Shown here piece by piece: positions 1 through 11,764 of a stretch of 64,000 bases of DNA. Source of the stretch: Eudorina sp. 2006-703-Eu-15 (taxonomy: Eukaryota; Chlorophyta; Chlorophyceae; Chlamydomonadales; Volvocaceae); the NCBI GenBank assembly GCA_003117195.1, contig BDSI01000023.1:372001-436000 (forward strand), read 5' to 3'. Position numbers and translations under genes: made by a program. The notes under the pieces were generated by a model. That model was not told where the DNA came from. It saw only the letters and a list, made by a program, of their open reading frames with translations, and did not search any database. Each line of letters opens with the position of its first letter. Position 1 is the first letter of the stretch.

Positions 1-1594
1 GCATCCGCCCCCGGCTCCGCACCTTCGTGGACTTGCTTGGCCTGGTGCTGGTAGTAATCCGGCATCCCCTTGGCCAGCGGCTTCTTGCCCACACCGTTGT
101 CATCCAGGAGGCTGAATAGCTCGTCATTGTACACCTCAAACACCGACACGCTGAGGCGGGTCAGGTGCGAGCGCGTGCAGACCTTCTCGTCGATGCGGTT
201 GAGGACCAGGTGCAGGAGGCCCTGGGCCTACAGCAGTCGGGGGGACCGCCAGGAGCCGGTGTCCACACAGCCACCCAGGTTTTAGTGAGTTTCCGGGCCT
301 TGGGTGGTTATGGGTGGGCCTCTCATTAAACACAGCAACCCACCCGCACATGGGGAGGTCAGCCAGATGCCCTCTCACGCACATGACTCAGTGCGCTGCC
401 TGCTAGTCGGCAAGCCCGATGAGCAGCCTAGCCATGTCCATATAGGGTAATTACCGAGACACAACATGGATGTGGCCCTCAGCGGGCCAATCGCAATCCG
501 TCGCCCCGGGCGCCCCGAGCTGCGGTTTATGCGAAGGGGGGAACGTGTGGGAACTGTGACGGTTTCGTGTTTTTAATCATGGGTTGGGGGAATGGGGAGG
601 CGACCCGCGGAGGGACGCTCGCGGTCCGCACCTGGCCGTCCGGCTCGCTGCAGCCAAACATGGTGTACGTCTTCCCCGAGCCGGTCTGGCCGTACGCCAT
701 GATGGAGACGTTGACGCCGCCGAGGTATTGCCGCAGCAGGTCGCCACCGATGGCTGCGGGGCGGCCAAGGCAGATACAGCAGCGCCCGTTCATCATAGCT
801 TCATACCCGCCCAAAACACTGTGTTTTGTTCAAGGGCGGGCGTGTATCCCGACCAAAGTAAGAGCGTAGACAACATAACTGCAGGTAACCGTAACTCTCT
901 ACCGCAGTATTGTGCAGATCCAGTATCGGGGCAGCCGCAGCTGTTCAATATTTTACCACTTACCGCTGAAAACGTCATGGTTGGTTGCGTCGTCAAGGAC
1001 GCCATCGAAGTCGGAAAACCTAAAACGCGGTGGATGCAGTTAAGCACTGACTTGTGCAGGCCCTACTGCTGCCAACCTCACCAGTTCTCTTTGCTGTTAG
1101 CCGCAGGCAGGATGATGCCACGTTTGCCATCCCTTTCGCAAATTTCCAATGCCTCCTTCGCGCGACCTGCGCGTTTTGAGCACCGCGTAGTAAGCTGGCC
1201 GACAGTTTTCCCTGAAAGGAACCCAAACCTTACCCTGTTTAATGTCATCTTCCATGACAGGCTTGACTCGAACAAATACCTAACAGAAAGCCGGAAGCCA
1301 AAGTTTCAGGCCATCGGCTGGACAAACCCGGTGCTGAGTTCCCAAGCAGGGGGCCCCAAAACTCCACACCTTAACTGAATCCCCGCCCATCGGCGACGGG
1401 CGCCGCTTAATGCTGGTTGACGTCTCATTTATTACCAGCGGTCTTGGTCTGGGGCACGTTAGAGTGCGCGTAAAAATGCTACCACGTGGCGTCCTGGCGC
1501 TGCCTTTAGGTGTAGCTACATCAGAGTTTTCGGTCTCCAACATCGCTCGCCCGGACAAAAGCCTGGCAGGAGTCTTGGCAGCAGCAGCTTTCAT
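1..1594 (-). CDS. Kinesin-like motor protein, 5' part of gene (partial at left edge)
   Basis: Microtubule motor ATPase. Coding exons on the minus strand are 1594-1370, 1279-1234, 1166-1082, 1019-964, 753-632 and 221-1 (continuing outside), and all phases close. A basic, Ser/Thr/Pro-rich head of about 75 residues precedes the first beta strand (VFVRVKP). Next come FSDFDGVLDDAT and DVFSAIGGDLLRQYL, then the P-loop in AYGQTGSGKTYTMFG, then SVSVFEVYNDELFSLL, all in the usual kinesin-motor order. The first in-frame ATG is at 1594. The switch I, switch II and tail regions lie outside the window, so the kinesin subfamily and direction of movement cannot be assigned. Several exons are very short (46-85 nt). 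Splice sites were chosen by eye, but motor-domain continuity across five junctions makes the model solid. Confidence 0.88.
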
Positions 1595-1790
1595 TGTGTA
1601 CTCGCCACTCACGGCATCGTCAGAAGTATAAAAAATTACAAGTAGTTGTTATAAAGGTAATTAGACAGTAATCATGACACGCTCTGCACTGTGTTGCCAA
1701 CTTCCGCGGTTGCATTGGATCCAAATGCGGATCGAAAAAGCCCATTTACGAATCACAGCCATCACGGACCAGGCTCTTTTGCTTCCATCC

Positions 1791-1795
1791 TTACA
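1791..1795 (-). terminator. TGTAA poly(A) signal of the Arg/Ser-rich gene
   Basis: TGTAA on the minus strand, 81 nt past the stop at 1876. TGTAA is the usual poly(A) signal in volvocine algae. Position and motif are seen; use is inferred. Confidence 0.5.
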
Positions 1796-1875
1796 TATGT
1801 TGGATACCCGACTGTTGGCAATTTACTTGCGAGGCAGGGAAATGTGTTGAGCCTCTAAGCCCCCTGCCCATTCCC

Positions 1876-4800
1876 TTAACGCTGGGGGAAAGTAAAGCCG
1901 CTCGCCAAAGAATCCACTTGTTGAACCTGCGCAGAACCGCTTGGTCCTACGTGAGGTGCCGCTGCTGCGTGTGCATCCGCGACCGGCTGTGCCGCTGGGG
2001 CAGCGGCGGGCGTAGGCGGCGCCGAGCCCGGAGGCGGGGCCGGTGGCGCCGGCGGGGCCGACAGCGACGGAGATGGAAGCGGGGAAGCAGGGACCTGCGC
2101 TGCCGCCGCAGCGTGCACACTTGCCGCAGCGGCATGTGCACTCGCAGCGGCAGCGTGTGCGCTGCTCGAAGCAGCTGGCGCTGCTGGCGGCGGCGACACT
2201 GGCGGAGGCGATGCTGGCGGTGGTGACGCTGGCGGAGGCGAAGCTGGCGGAGGCGAAGCTGGCGGAGGCGAAGCCGGCGAAGGCGCCGCTGGCGGAGGCG
2301 AAGCTGGCGGAGCAGCTGGCGGGGGTGGTGGAGGCGGAGGCGGTGGCACGGCGGGGTCCAGCGGCGGTGGCGGTGGCGGCAAGGCTGCAGTTGGCCCTGG
2401 CACCGCCGCGGCCAGCGGAGGCGGCGGCGGTCCAACAGGCACCGCTGGCACGGGCGGCCTTGCCGATGCAGTGGACGCAGCGACTGACGCGACCGAAGCC
2501 GGCCTTGTCCGGGGCCTGCTGGCGGGCTGAGCTGCCTCGACCGCAGATATCTGCGACGTTGCTGACGCGCGCGAATGGCCGCTGGCCACCGACAAGGCGC
2601 GGCGCGCGGCCGACGGCGTCGCCGACCCCGGGCTCATCAACCCCCGCGCCTCCTCCTCCTCCTCCTGCTCCTCGGCCGCGTCCTCGCCGCGCCGAGACGC
2701 CCGCCCCGATGCGGGCGGCAGGCTCCGCTCGCTGCCGACACGAGAGCCCAGCGCCGCTGAAGACGCCGCCACGCTGCGACGACTCCTCGGCGGGCTCGGC
2801 GGGCTCGATTGCGCGGCCTCCTCCTCATCGGTGGTGTCCGGCAGCACGAAGCCGCTGCCCCGCTGCGTGACCTTCTTGGCCTTGATATTGCCGGTTTTGG
2901 TGCGGAGGTGCTCCCCGCCGACCGGCGCCGGCGGAGCCGACGCAGCTACCGATGCCGCGGCACCGGCGCCGGCGCTGCCGGCGTCCAACCCATCGTCGCT
3001 GGCGGGGCGGCCGCCGCCGCCGCGGCGCGCCCGCCCCGCCGACGGCGACCTCGACTTGGGATGCCGACTCGAGCGCCTCTCCCGGTACCGCCGCCCCTCC
3101 TCTTCCTCGCGGTCCAGAGCGCGCAGGCGGCGCTCGTAGCGATCCAGCTTAGCCTCCCGCTCCCGGCTGCGCATGTCCCGCTGGCGGCTGCGCAGGGCGC
3201 GCTCCCGGCTGCGGTGCTCCCGCTCCCGGCTGCGGTACGCGCGCTCCAGGTCGCGATGGGCCCGCTCCCCCGCGCGGTCGTCCTCCACCAAGACGACCTC
3301 CCGCTTGCGCTCCCGCTCGTGGTGGGACCGCTCCCGGCGCCGGTCATCCGCCGGCCGCCGGCTGTGGCCGCGGCTGGGGTCCTCGGTCCGGCTGCGGCTG
3401 GCGTGTTTGGCCCGGCTGCGGCTGGGGTGCCGCGGCCGCTCGCCGCTGCGACTACGCCGCTCACTGCGCTGGGGGTGCCGGGGGCGGCTGCTGCCGTGGC
3501 GGCTGTGATGATGGTGGTGGTGGCGGTGGTGGCCGCTGGGGGTGCGATCTGGGTCGCGGCTGCTGTGCCGCACACGGTCGCCGCCGCTGCCCTCCCGCCG
3601 CCGGCGGTGGCTGCGGCTGTGGCGGCGATCGCGGTCGCGCCGCGTTCGGTCGCGGTCGCGGTCCTCCTCCCCACGGGGCCGAGACTTGGACCGACCGTGG
3701 TGGCGGCTGCGGCTGCGGTGCGTGTCTCTGCGGCTGTGGTGGCGGTCCTCGGGCTGGCGCTCCTCGCGCGCGTCCCGCTCGCGTGACGGGCGCCGGGGCC
3801 GGCTGCTGTGGTGCCTGTGGAGAGGGGCGGAGCGGCGGGTGTGGGTACAGCGGGGCACTTACACGTCATCTGCCGGGGGTGATGGAGTGAGGACCGCAGG
3901 GCGCAGCACCCCGGGGGTTCGAGGCCGCACAGCCAGTCGGCGACTTAGCCGCGGCGGGCAGCGGGACGAGGGCCTCACTCGGGCGGCGGCGTCGTGGAGC
4001 TCCGGTCTACGGTAGCCTTGGACCGGCGGCGACCGTGCAGGCAACGACATTTGTTCATCAGCCGCCAGTAATCGATTTCCCCCTTGTGCGTCGTCTAACC
4101 CCCTCTCGCCAAACCACGTGTAGGTCGAATCACCAGGGTTGGTTAGGGCCTTCTCCAATCTCCATGTTTCTAACCCCAGGAGCTGCCCTGGTCCCACGTA
4201 TGCCTCCACCCTTGTATCCCTCTGTTCCCGGCTTCCCTGCTCAATGTAAGCAGTCTTTTACATACATCTATATATATATATATATATATAAATACATAAT
4301 ATATGGATATATTCCCTGCTCCTTGTACGCAGTCCGTATGTTTTATGCATGCATGTATGTGTCCTCACTAACGGACCTGCTGACGCCTCGCCGCCGGCTA
4401 CTGCGGTCCCCGCCGCGCTCGCGCCGTTCGCGGCTGTGTCTCCGCCGGTGACGGCTCTCCCCCTCATCCTCCACTCCCCTGTGCCGGTGCCGGCTCTTTC
4501 CCCGGTCCTTGCGCCGGCTCTCCCCGTCCGGGCTGCTGCGGCGGCGCTCCGCACGGTGGCGGCGCTGCCGCTCGCCGTCGCTGTCGCCGTGATGGCGGTG
4601 GCGGCTGCGGCTGCCATGCCGCCGGCGGGGCGGCGATGGCGACGGGTCGGGGCGCGGCCTGCGGTCGCTCAGTGCGGTAGAGGACGGGGTCAGCTGCGGT
4701 GGCACGACGGCGGGCTCAGACCGCTCGGGGCGGCGACTGTGGTGATGCCGGCGGCTGTGGCTGCGGCCACCGTGGCGGTGCGCCTTCTTATCATCCAGTT

Positions 4801-6535
4801 CCCGGCTTCGCCGGCGATGGCGCCTGTGGCGGTCGGCCTCGCCGCTGGCTGGCTCGGAGGATTGAGAGGGCGAGGTCCGGGTCGCCGTTGGCGCCGTCCG
4901 AGCGCTGGGCGAGGAACTGCGGGAGGCGCTGTGGTGCCTCCGGCGGTGGTGGTGCCTGTGCTTGCTCCGCCTCTTCTTAGACCGCTCCCGGCTGCTGCTG
5001 CTGCTGCGGCTGCTGCTGCTTCGGGTTCGTGTACGGCAGCTGCTGCTACTGCGGCTGCTGCGGCCGGAGGAGCTGTAGCCGCCGCGGTCGGAGCTCGCGC
5101 TGCGGCTGCTGCTACGGCTGCTGCGGCTGCTTCCACTGCCGCGCTTCTTATGGTCGTCGCCGTGACTGGCGGGCCGCTCCGGCTCCGCGCCATTTCCTTC
5201 CCCGGCCGCCGCGCCGCCGCTGTCGCCGCCCGCGGGAGTGCCATCACCTTCGCCCTCGGCAGGTAGCGGCTCATCGGCATCCAAGAGGTCCCCACTGAAG
5301 TTGTACAACAGAGGCTGAACGGCCCTGTTCGATTTGTGACGTAGGGCGGCCAAGGCAGCCGGTCATCTCAACGCGATTGCAATGTAACCGTTACAAGGTG
5401 GATTGTGTGGCGAGGGGCCGCCAAGTGTGATGGTGGAGTCGTGGGCCATGGCACAGGGGTGCTTGCGATGCCGGCAACTGGGGACTGGGAAAGGCCATGC
5501 CCGACAAGAAGGGGACATTCTGACGTCCGCGGACGTTAGCGTGTCGTACCCAAGTGAATCGTGGGGTTCACGTGGTGTGTCTGTGTGTGTATACGTATAT
5601 GTGTGTGCGTGTTTTACCGTATCGCCCTTCCTTCCGGACCAATTTGCCAAGCTCTGGGACCGATTGCTGCACTGCTGAGCAGTGTTGACCTCAAGAGGCA
5701 CTCTAGACGGTAGATATGCCGGGCATGTGGGAAGCTCATACCCATGTCGGTACCGGTGGGGGTCGGTAGTGGCTATCCCGCAGCGTTTGGGCTGAGACCC
5801 TGGATCGTGTCGACGGCACTCACGGGTGCCTGCCGATGTTGACTTGGCCCTGGATTTGGAAGTTGTTCCCTGCGAATGCCGGATGCGGCGACAGCACCAG
5901 TGTATAGGAGTGTAGACATGGGACTGTGCGGTGGTCCTGGCTGTGAGAAGCAAGTGGGCTGTGCACGGAAATGTCGCTTACGTCGTAGCAGCTCGTGGAG
6001 CTTCTTCACGTCGCGTTCTGCCTTGACCCGCTCAATCTCTTCACTGACGTAGAAATGCCGGCCTGGCTTGTTTGCTTGCTTCTGGTACTGCGAGATAGCA
6101 GATAGGGTGAAGGCGCGACGCGGTACGAGTGTAATGATATGCTGGTTCAGCATAAGCAGCGGGAGGGAGAAACATCAAATGGCTCGCTGCCCAAATAAAG
6201 GAGCCTGGCTTACCACGAATGGGCCTTTCGCCTTCCTTTCCTTGATATCGGGTTCCGTCGCTCGCTGCGCCAGGCCTCTTACCCAGTCCTGTTCATGATC
6301 GCTTGCTGGCTGACTATCAATAATTGTCTCATGGTCACTGCCGCCAAAAGCAGTCCTCAGCAGCACGATTTCCCTGCCAGGTGACAAAGAATGTCGGTTG
6401 TCAGTTACTCTGCGTACCTTCCTGTCCCGAACATCGCGGCTTAGGCCATACACAAGAGCCCATGTTTGCATGCGTTATACAATCTAAAGTGGGTTGCTTG
6501 CTATGCGATGGAACTCACTCGTCTTCGCTGGACAT
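1876..6535 (-). CDS. Arg/Ser- and Pro-rich nuclear protein, probably splicing-associated
   Basis: No named family recognised. The first coding exon is only 17 nt (6535-6519, MSSED), followed by 6337-6214 and 6087-5982, which encode an acidic start and a charged helix (EEIERVKAERDVKKLHELL). A middle exon near 5671-5640 is tentative: it closes the phase only with a weak GTCCGG donor. Exon 5314-4377 begins PLLYNFSGDLLDADEPLP and then becomes dense in RS, SR and RH dipeptides. The last exon, 3814-1876, continues the RS/RD/RH-rich region, then a lysine patch (TKTGNIKAKKVTQRGSGF), Ala/Ser-rich stretches, PPPAS repeats and HAAAA repeats. Such RS-rich proteins normally act in the nucleus with spliceosomal factors; that role is inferred from composition. 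Total is about 1,050 residues. The 5314-4377 exon uses a GTCCGT donor, required by phase. Shares a divergent promoter region with pyridoxal kinase. Confidence 0.72.
4268..4291. repeat. (TA)n microsatellite in an intron of the Arg/Ser-rich gene
   Basis: About eleven TA units inside the intron between 4376 and 3815, in otherwise GC-rich DNA. Confidence 0.9.
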
Positions 6536-7276
6536 TTTCCAGGAAGCAAGTGTATCCCTTACTGGCCCGGAATGTGAAAGTTGAACATGACTATACGACT
6601 GTTGTTCGAAACGATACGAATCCCTTGTTTAGCCAAAGTCCACGTCCGGTCGGTTATTTGGGTTGTAGTTTACAGGAATACTGGTGCTGCCCATTCCGCA
6701 GCTAGTTAAACATGGCATACCAGGTGACTTTGCGGGTAACTGTATGTTGCAAAACGTTTAATGTACATACATACAAAACAACCGTCTGGAACCCTGTACG
6801 GCTAAATCCACGAGTAGTGCTTCCCGTGAGGTTTTACACAGTAAGCTTGACGTGCATGTATTTGTTCCTTGGCATGATATTGTCAGGGCATGGTCTTTAG
6901 CACGGCCGCTGAACAGCGGGAACCCTGATGCAAGGCCTCGGACGGCACCTGAAAAGCGTTCTCAATTTGAGACCTCGTGCACGTACATCTGTGCAAAATA
7001 AACACTGTGCGTTCGTTGTCTCCGCTTCGCAGCAAGGGCACCCAAGGGGCCAGCTGTCCGCACCACCCTCTGGTACGTGGGTGGTGTCAAACTCTGTCAA
7101 ACTATCCTACTATGCTCCACGACCATGCACCCGCTAGGCCCCTCTTGCCCATGGCCCCTAAATACCTTAACCCAACCCAGCCTCGCTCCCGACCTCTTCG
7201 CCCGTCCGCCCGGTCCTGTCGGTGACGCGCAGTTCCCCCGGACGCAACGCCATCGCCGCCAGCCTGGCGGGCTGCC
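6536..7276. promoter_or_regulatory. Divergent promoter region, Arg/Ser-rich gene and pyridoxal kinase
   Basis: 741 bp between two start codons that point apart. It is more AT-rich than the flanking genes and has no supportable ORF. It must hold both 5' UTRs and both promoters; no clear TATA box or other element could be assigned. Confidence 0.5.
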
Positions 7277-10275
7277 ATGGAGAGCGGACAGCCCCTTCCC
7301 CGCGTGCTGTCCGTGCAGTCCCACGTGGTTCACGGATACGTCGGCAACAAATGCGCTGTGTTCCCGCTCCAGGTCCTCGGAATGGAGGTACGGAGGTGCC
7401 CACCAGCGCCGGCCCATGCCAAATCCAGCCTTAACCGCCGCCCCACGCCGCATGCACCGGGCACCGGCACCAAGGGAGGGGAACGCTCACCCTGGCTCGA
7501 AGGGGCCGTCCGCGAGACATACGCCATAACGCGAACAGTCCCACGGTGCGCGCAAAGACCGCGACGAAACGACGGGGTGGCCTGCCCACCTTTATTTCAG
7601 CCTGGCACCTGGGCTGTGCGGCTCTGGGGCGTACCGCCCTGACGACCGCCCAGGGCCTGACCCGAGTGTACCGTACCGTACCTCCCAGAAGGAGGCTTAC
7701 CACGCAGCACCGCACCACACCGCGCGTGGTGGCGGCAGCGCGCCCAAACCCGGGTCCGTGCGTCTCGGCCGTGCAGGTAGACCCCATCTACAGCGTCCAG
7801 TTCTCCAACCACACCGGCTACCCCACCTTCAAGGGCTCCGTGTTCGACGGGGATCAGCTCCGAGCGCTGATTTCGGGGCTGGAGGTCAACGGCCTGCTGA
7901 CGCACACGCACCTGCTGACCGGTAGGATGTTGGGGGTTGGGGTCATGTGGGTCGGACAGGGACTGATCACCTGCCCGCGTCCCGGCGCCCGGGCCTCGCA
8001 GCCGCCGGGATGCGCGCAGCAGCAGCAACAACAGCTGCCAGCTCACCCATTTCCGTCACCCAACCAACGCCGCCACGCACAAAATTGACCCTCTGGGCCG
8101 TGACAGCGCCATATAACTATCCATTGCATCCCTGCACCAACGTCTACCTTCCGCGATGCTACGTCCCCGACCCCCCGTCCTTGCCCCCGGGCCCCCAGGC
8201 TACATCGGCAGCCTGTCTCTGCTGCAGGCGATAGCAGACCTGTGCAGCCAGCTCAAGCGCCACTCGCCCCACCTCACCTACGGTAGGCCACACCGCGCGC
8301 GGCATGACTCCGTTGCCGCTGCAGGTCCCATCGCAAGTACCGCAGGCATCCTGCTTCGTCAACGCTGCGTGCTGGGTGTGACCGGGTTCGTTCGTTCGGG
8401 GCGTGTGCTTCGCGCTTTCACCCTGACCTGCCCACCGTACCCCCGCCGCCCGCTGGCCTCCTTCCCCCCCCCCTGCCGCAGTCTGCGACCCCGTCATGGG
8501 CGACGAGGGCCGCCTGTACGTCGCCCGCGAGCTTGTGGACGCCTACGCCACCACCATCGTGCCCCTCGCCTCGGTGCTGGTGCCCAACCAGTTTGAGGCG
8601 GAGCTGCTCACGGGGGGCGGCCCCATCACCTCCCTGGAGGGGGCCCTGGCCGCCTGCGAGGCGCTCCACGCGCGGGGCCCCCACACGGTCATCATCACGA
8701 GCATGGCGCTGCCGGGGGACAGGGACGGGATCACGTTGGTGGCGTCCACGAAGCTGCCGCAGCGGGCGGATGGGCGGCTGGGGGGCGCGGCGCGGCTCAA
8801 GATGCGGATCCAGCGCATCAAGGCCTACTTCACGGGCACGGGTGCGCGCTGGGAGGGCTGCGGCGGCGGCGGCAGAGGGGGAGGAGGAGGAGGCGGTTTC
8901 GCTGTCGTTACTGACAAAGCGAGGGAGGAGGAATAAGGGGAGGCGCACGTGGGGGCCAGGGACGGGACTTGGGGGTCTTGGGGGTTTGGGCGACGATACA
9001 TGCATATCCGCAAGCGTGATGGCAGTCGCGCGGAAGGGGGGTCCCGAGCGATGGCCGATGGGTGGGTGGCGGGTCCAGGATGTGGATCAGGGCTGGGATT
9101 GGGCGGGAGCAGTGGCGGTTCGTGGCTGTTCGCGCTCGGACGGGGCCATGCGGTGGACCGCAGCGTCTCCAGGTTCGGCGTGCCGTGGCAGAGACACCGC
9201 CTGCGACGCGCAACCGACACAGCGACAAGGGTCTTCGGCGCGGCACCGGCGGTCGTCCCCGCGCCTGTACATGGTCTGCCCAGTGCCCGCCTGTCCTGTG
9301 CGGGTGTGTCTAGAGGCCGGCCGCCGCTTTACTCGGGGCTGCATGTGCGGCCCCTCCCGCGACCGCTCCTGCCTGCCCCAGGCGACTTGTTTGCCGCGCT
9401 GCTGCTGGCTTGGATGCACCACCACCCGGGGGACCTGGCCACGGCGGTGGAGAAGGCGGTGGGGGGCTTGCAGGCGGTGCTGTCGGCCACGGTGCGGCAT
9501 TGCGGACCGGCGGCGCTGGCGGCGGAGCGGACCGCGGAGGTGGGCACAGGCGGCGGCATGTCCCGGCTGCGACCCGCGGCACATGCCCTCGGCGCCTCCG
9601 TTCTTTGAGTCCGCGTCCCCCGCCCCCTGATGTCATGTCATGCCGTGTCTCCTCCCTTCCCCGCGCTGGGCACGGCGGTCAAAATACCCTGGGCAGGGCC
9701 TGGGTTGGCGCGGCGAGATGGGGGGCATCGTGGGCCGGGGGTCACGACCTGGCTGTTTGCGCTACAGGATGCTCACAAACTGGGGATCTGCGGGACGGGC
9801 TCGACCGGCTCAAGGAGCTCGCAGGCGGCAGGCTGAAGCCGAGAGCCTGCAGGCCAGCGGGCAGCCGACCCGATCTCAATAGGCGGACCTCAGAGGAACC
9901 GTAAGGACGCAGCGAGTCGCACCCCGAGCGCAGCGGCGCACGGGGATCGCCCTCGTCCCGCATCGCCCTGCCTTTCTTACCCTCCTGCTCGGCGGCGTTG
10001 CCCTTCCGCGTTCTCCCCTCCCCCGGCCCCCCCCCATGGCGCCCAACCCCCGCTGACAGGTGTGTGCGCTGCGAGAACTGCGGTTGATACCCTGCCAGGC
10101 GCAGCTGCAGGACCCGCCCATTCGGTACCGCTGCGAGGCGCTGTCAGCCGGGGACGCAGATGGCGGCGCCGGGGCGCCTGTGGCGGCGGGGGCAGATGGG
10201 GCAGGGACAGAGGCTGGGGCAGTCCCGGATGACCCGCTGGTGAAAGGGGGCAGCGAAGTTGTGGCAGCGAAATAG
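7277..10275 (+). CDS. PDXK: Pyridoxal kinase
   Basis: Phosphorylates pyridoxal, pyridoxine and pyridoxamine with ATP in the vitamin B6 salvage pathway. Six exons with closing phases: 7277-7387, 7777-7921, 8199-8282, 8482-8841, 9382-9539 and 10060-10275, giving 357 residues. The start is a good-context ATG (GCTGCCATGG). The N-terminus reads [20 protein letters not shown], then [38 protein letters not shown] and [13 protein letters not shown]. The substrate and ATP-site loop [15 protein letters not shown] crosses the fourth intron and carries the ribokinase-family catalytic Asp. The C-terminal exon, [14 protein letters not shown], matches the family end and adds an Ala/Gly tail of about 40 residues. 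No transit peptide is evident, so it is probably cytosolic. Confidence 0.95.
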
Positions 10276-11764
10276 GGACTTCGTGCCCTTGCTTGGGGGC
10301 TTGTGTGTGTGTGTGATGATGGGGGGGAGTTATATGGTGGGACGAAGGGGGGGGGTGCCCTCGTGCTGTGAGCGTTACGGGATGGGCGGCGTCAGTTGGT
10401 GGGTGGTGGATGCGGCAGCGGCTGCACGGAGCGGCCATCGGCTGTTGCGGAGGTTGCTGCGGCGCCAGCGAGGGCGGGCGCGCGGAGACGTCCGCGGGCG
10501 TGGGGTGCGTCGTGCGCGCCCACAAGCGGGCACTGCGCCACAAGCGGGCATAACCGAATCAGAGGCGGGACAGAGGCGGGAGCTAAACTCATAGACAGAT
10601 AGATAGATACTAAATATGATATACATCAGGGAACCTTCAATATTTATATGGCCATGTGATTGATGATGATACGATATGATGGCGGCGTGCGTTTGACGGC
10701 GCCAGACAAGGCGTGTTGTTGCCAGGGCGTCCGTCGCCGGAAAGAATGCCGTACGCCTGTACAACGACGACGACGGGTGTCTGACGCTGCGCAACTTTTG
10801 ACTGTGCACTGTTGACTGACTGTTGCAGCCGCGCCGCCCCGTGCGATGGGCAGCGGTGCAGGATGTGCCAGTCCCCATCCGGGTCCCCCGAGTGCCGCAG
10901 CGGAGGTGGGCACTGCACGCAACGGGCGCCTGGGTACTCATTTTGGTTCATCAGTTCTCCGACGCAGGACACCGAGCATGAGAAGTGGACTGCGATCTGC
11001 TTTGAAGCTGCGCTGCCAGTCGCAGCTGTTGACGGGAGGGGGTTCATCAACTACCTCTTCCAACCGGCAAATAGGCCCCGCCACGTGTCTGGAGGATACG
11101 AGCATCCTGGCTCCCGGCTTCACGGCTCACACGGCGGCGCTGGGGCCCCTCAGGAGCGTCTTGATGCTGGCAGCCGCAAGCGACCGGTGCGCGGCTCCCA
11201 GACGGAGCCGCGTCGCCAGTTGCAAGATCCCGCGCTGCCGCCAATGCATCGCGGCGGACGACCGCCACCGCCACCATCACCCCCACCATCACCGCCATCC
11301 CCCGTTCCACCAGCTTCCTCCGCAGCCTCAGCAGGTTCTGGCTTGGGCCGGGCGGGTGTCCCGCTGCACACGCACACGGGCTCGCCCGCGCTCCATCGCT
11401 CCTCCCTGCCATCCACCTCCGACCCAGCCCTTCACGTCGCCTCCAACCCCTCCCTCCACCTCGCCCCCGTTCCCTCCAGATGGGGTCGCGCCCAGGCTCC
11501 GCTTCGCCGCAAGCCGCCGCAACCACCTGCCCCATCCCCCTCGGTTTCCTTTCTCTTTTCAATTTTTCCCCTCGTTTTTTTCCTTTATCAATTTATCCCC
11601 CTCGTTCGCTCACTGCCAACCAAACGATCCAACCAGCTCCCCCCTCGTCCCCAAGCCCCGCCTCGCCCGGGCCCCTGCGGCGTTGCCGCCTGGCCTGGCC
11701 GCCCCACGCATCTTGCAGCTTGCCACCTGGCCCAGGGCCCGTCCTCGGCTGCGCCGTGCTGGCC
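10276..11764. other. Convergent 3' flank between pyridoxal kinase and the FIST gene
   Basis: About 1.5 kb between two converging stop codons, expected to hold two 3' UTRs. An AT-rich patch (about 10580-10680) with GATA-type short repeats lies inside it. No canonical TGTAA was seen on either strand near the stops, and no supportable gene was found. Confidence 0.55.

Noticed and set aside
2043..5266. Several long plus-strand frames (for example 2043-2870, 2809-3786, 4349-5266)
   Set aside because: They are antisense images of the Arg/Ser- and Pro-rich gene; the Ala/Val/Leu/Arg runs are mirror codons of its repeats.
9768..9900. A possible extra exon between the last two pyridoxal kinase exons
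   Set aside because: In the required frame it meets a stop, and direct joining of 9382-9539 to 10060-10275 keeps phase and gives the family sequence.
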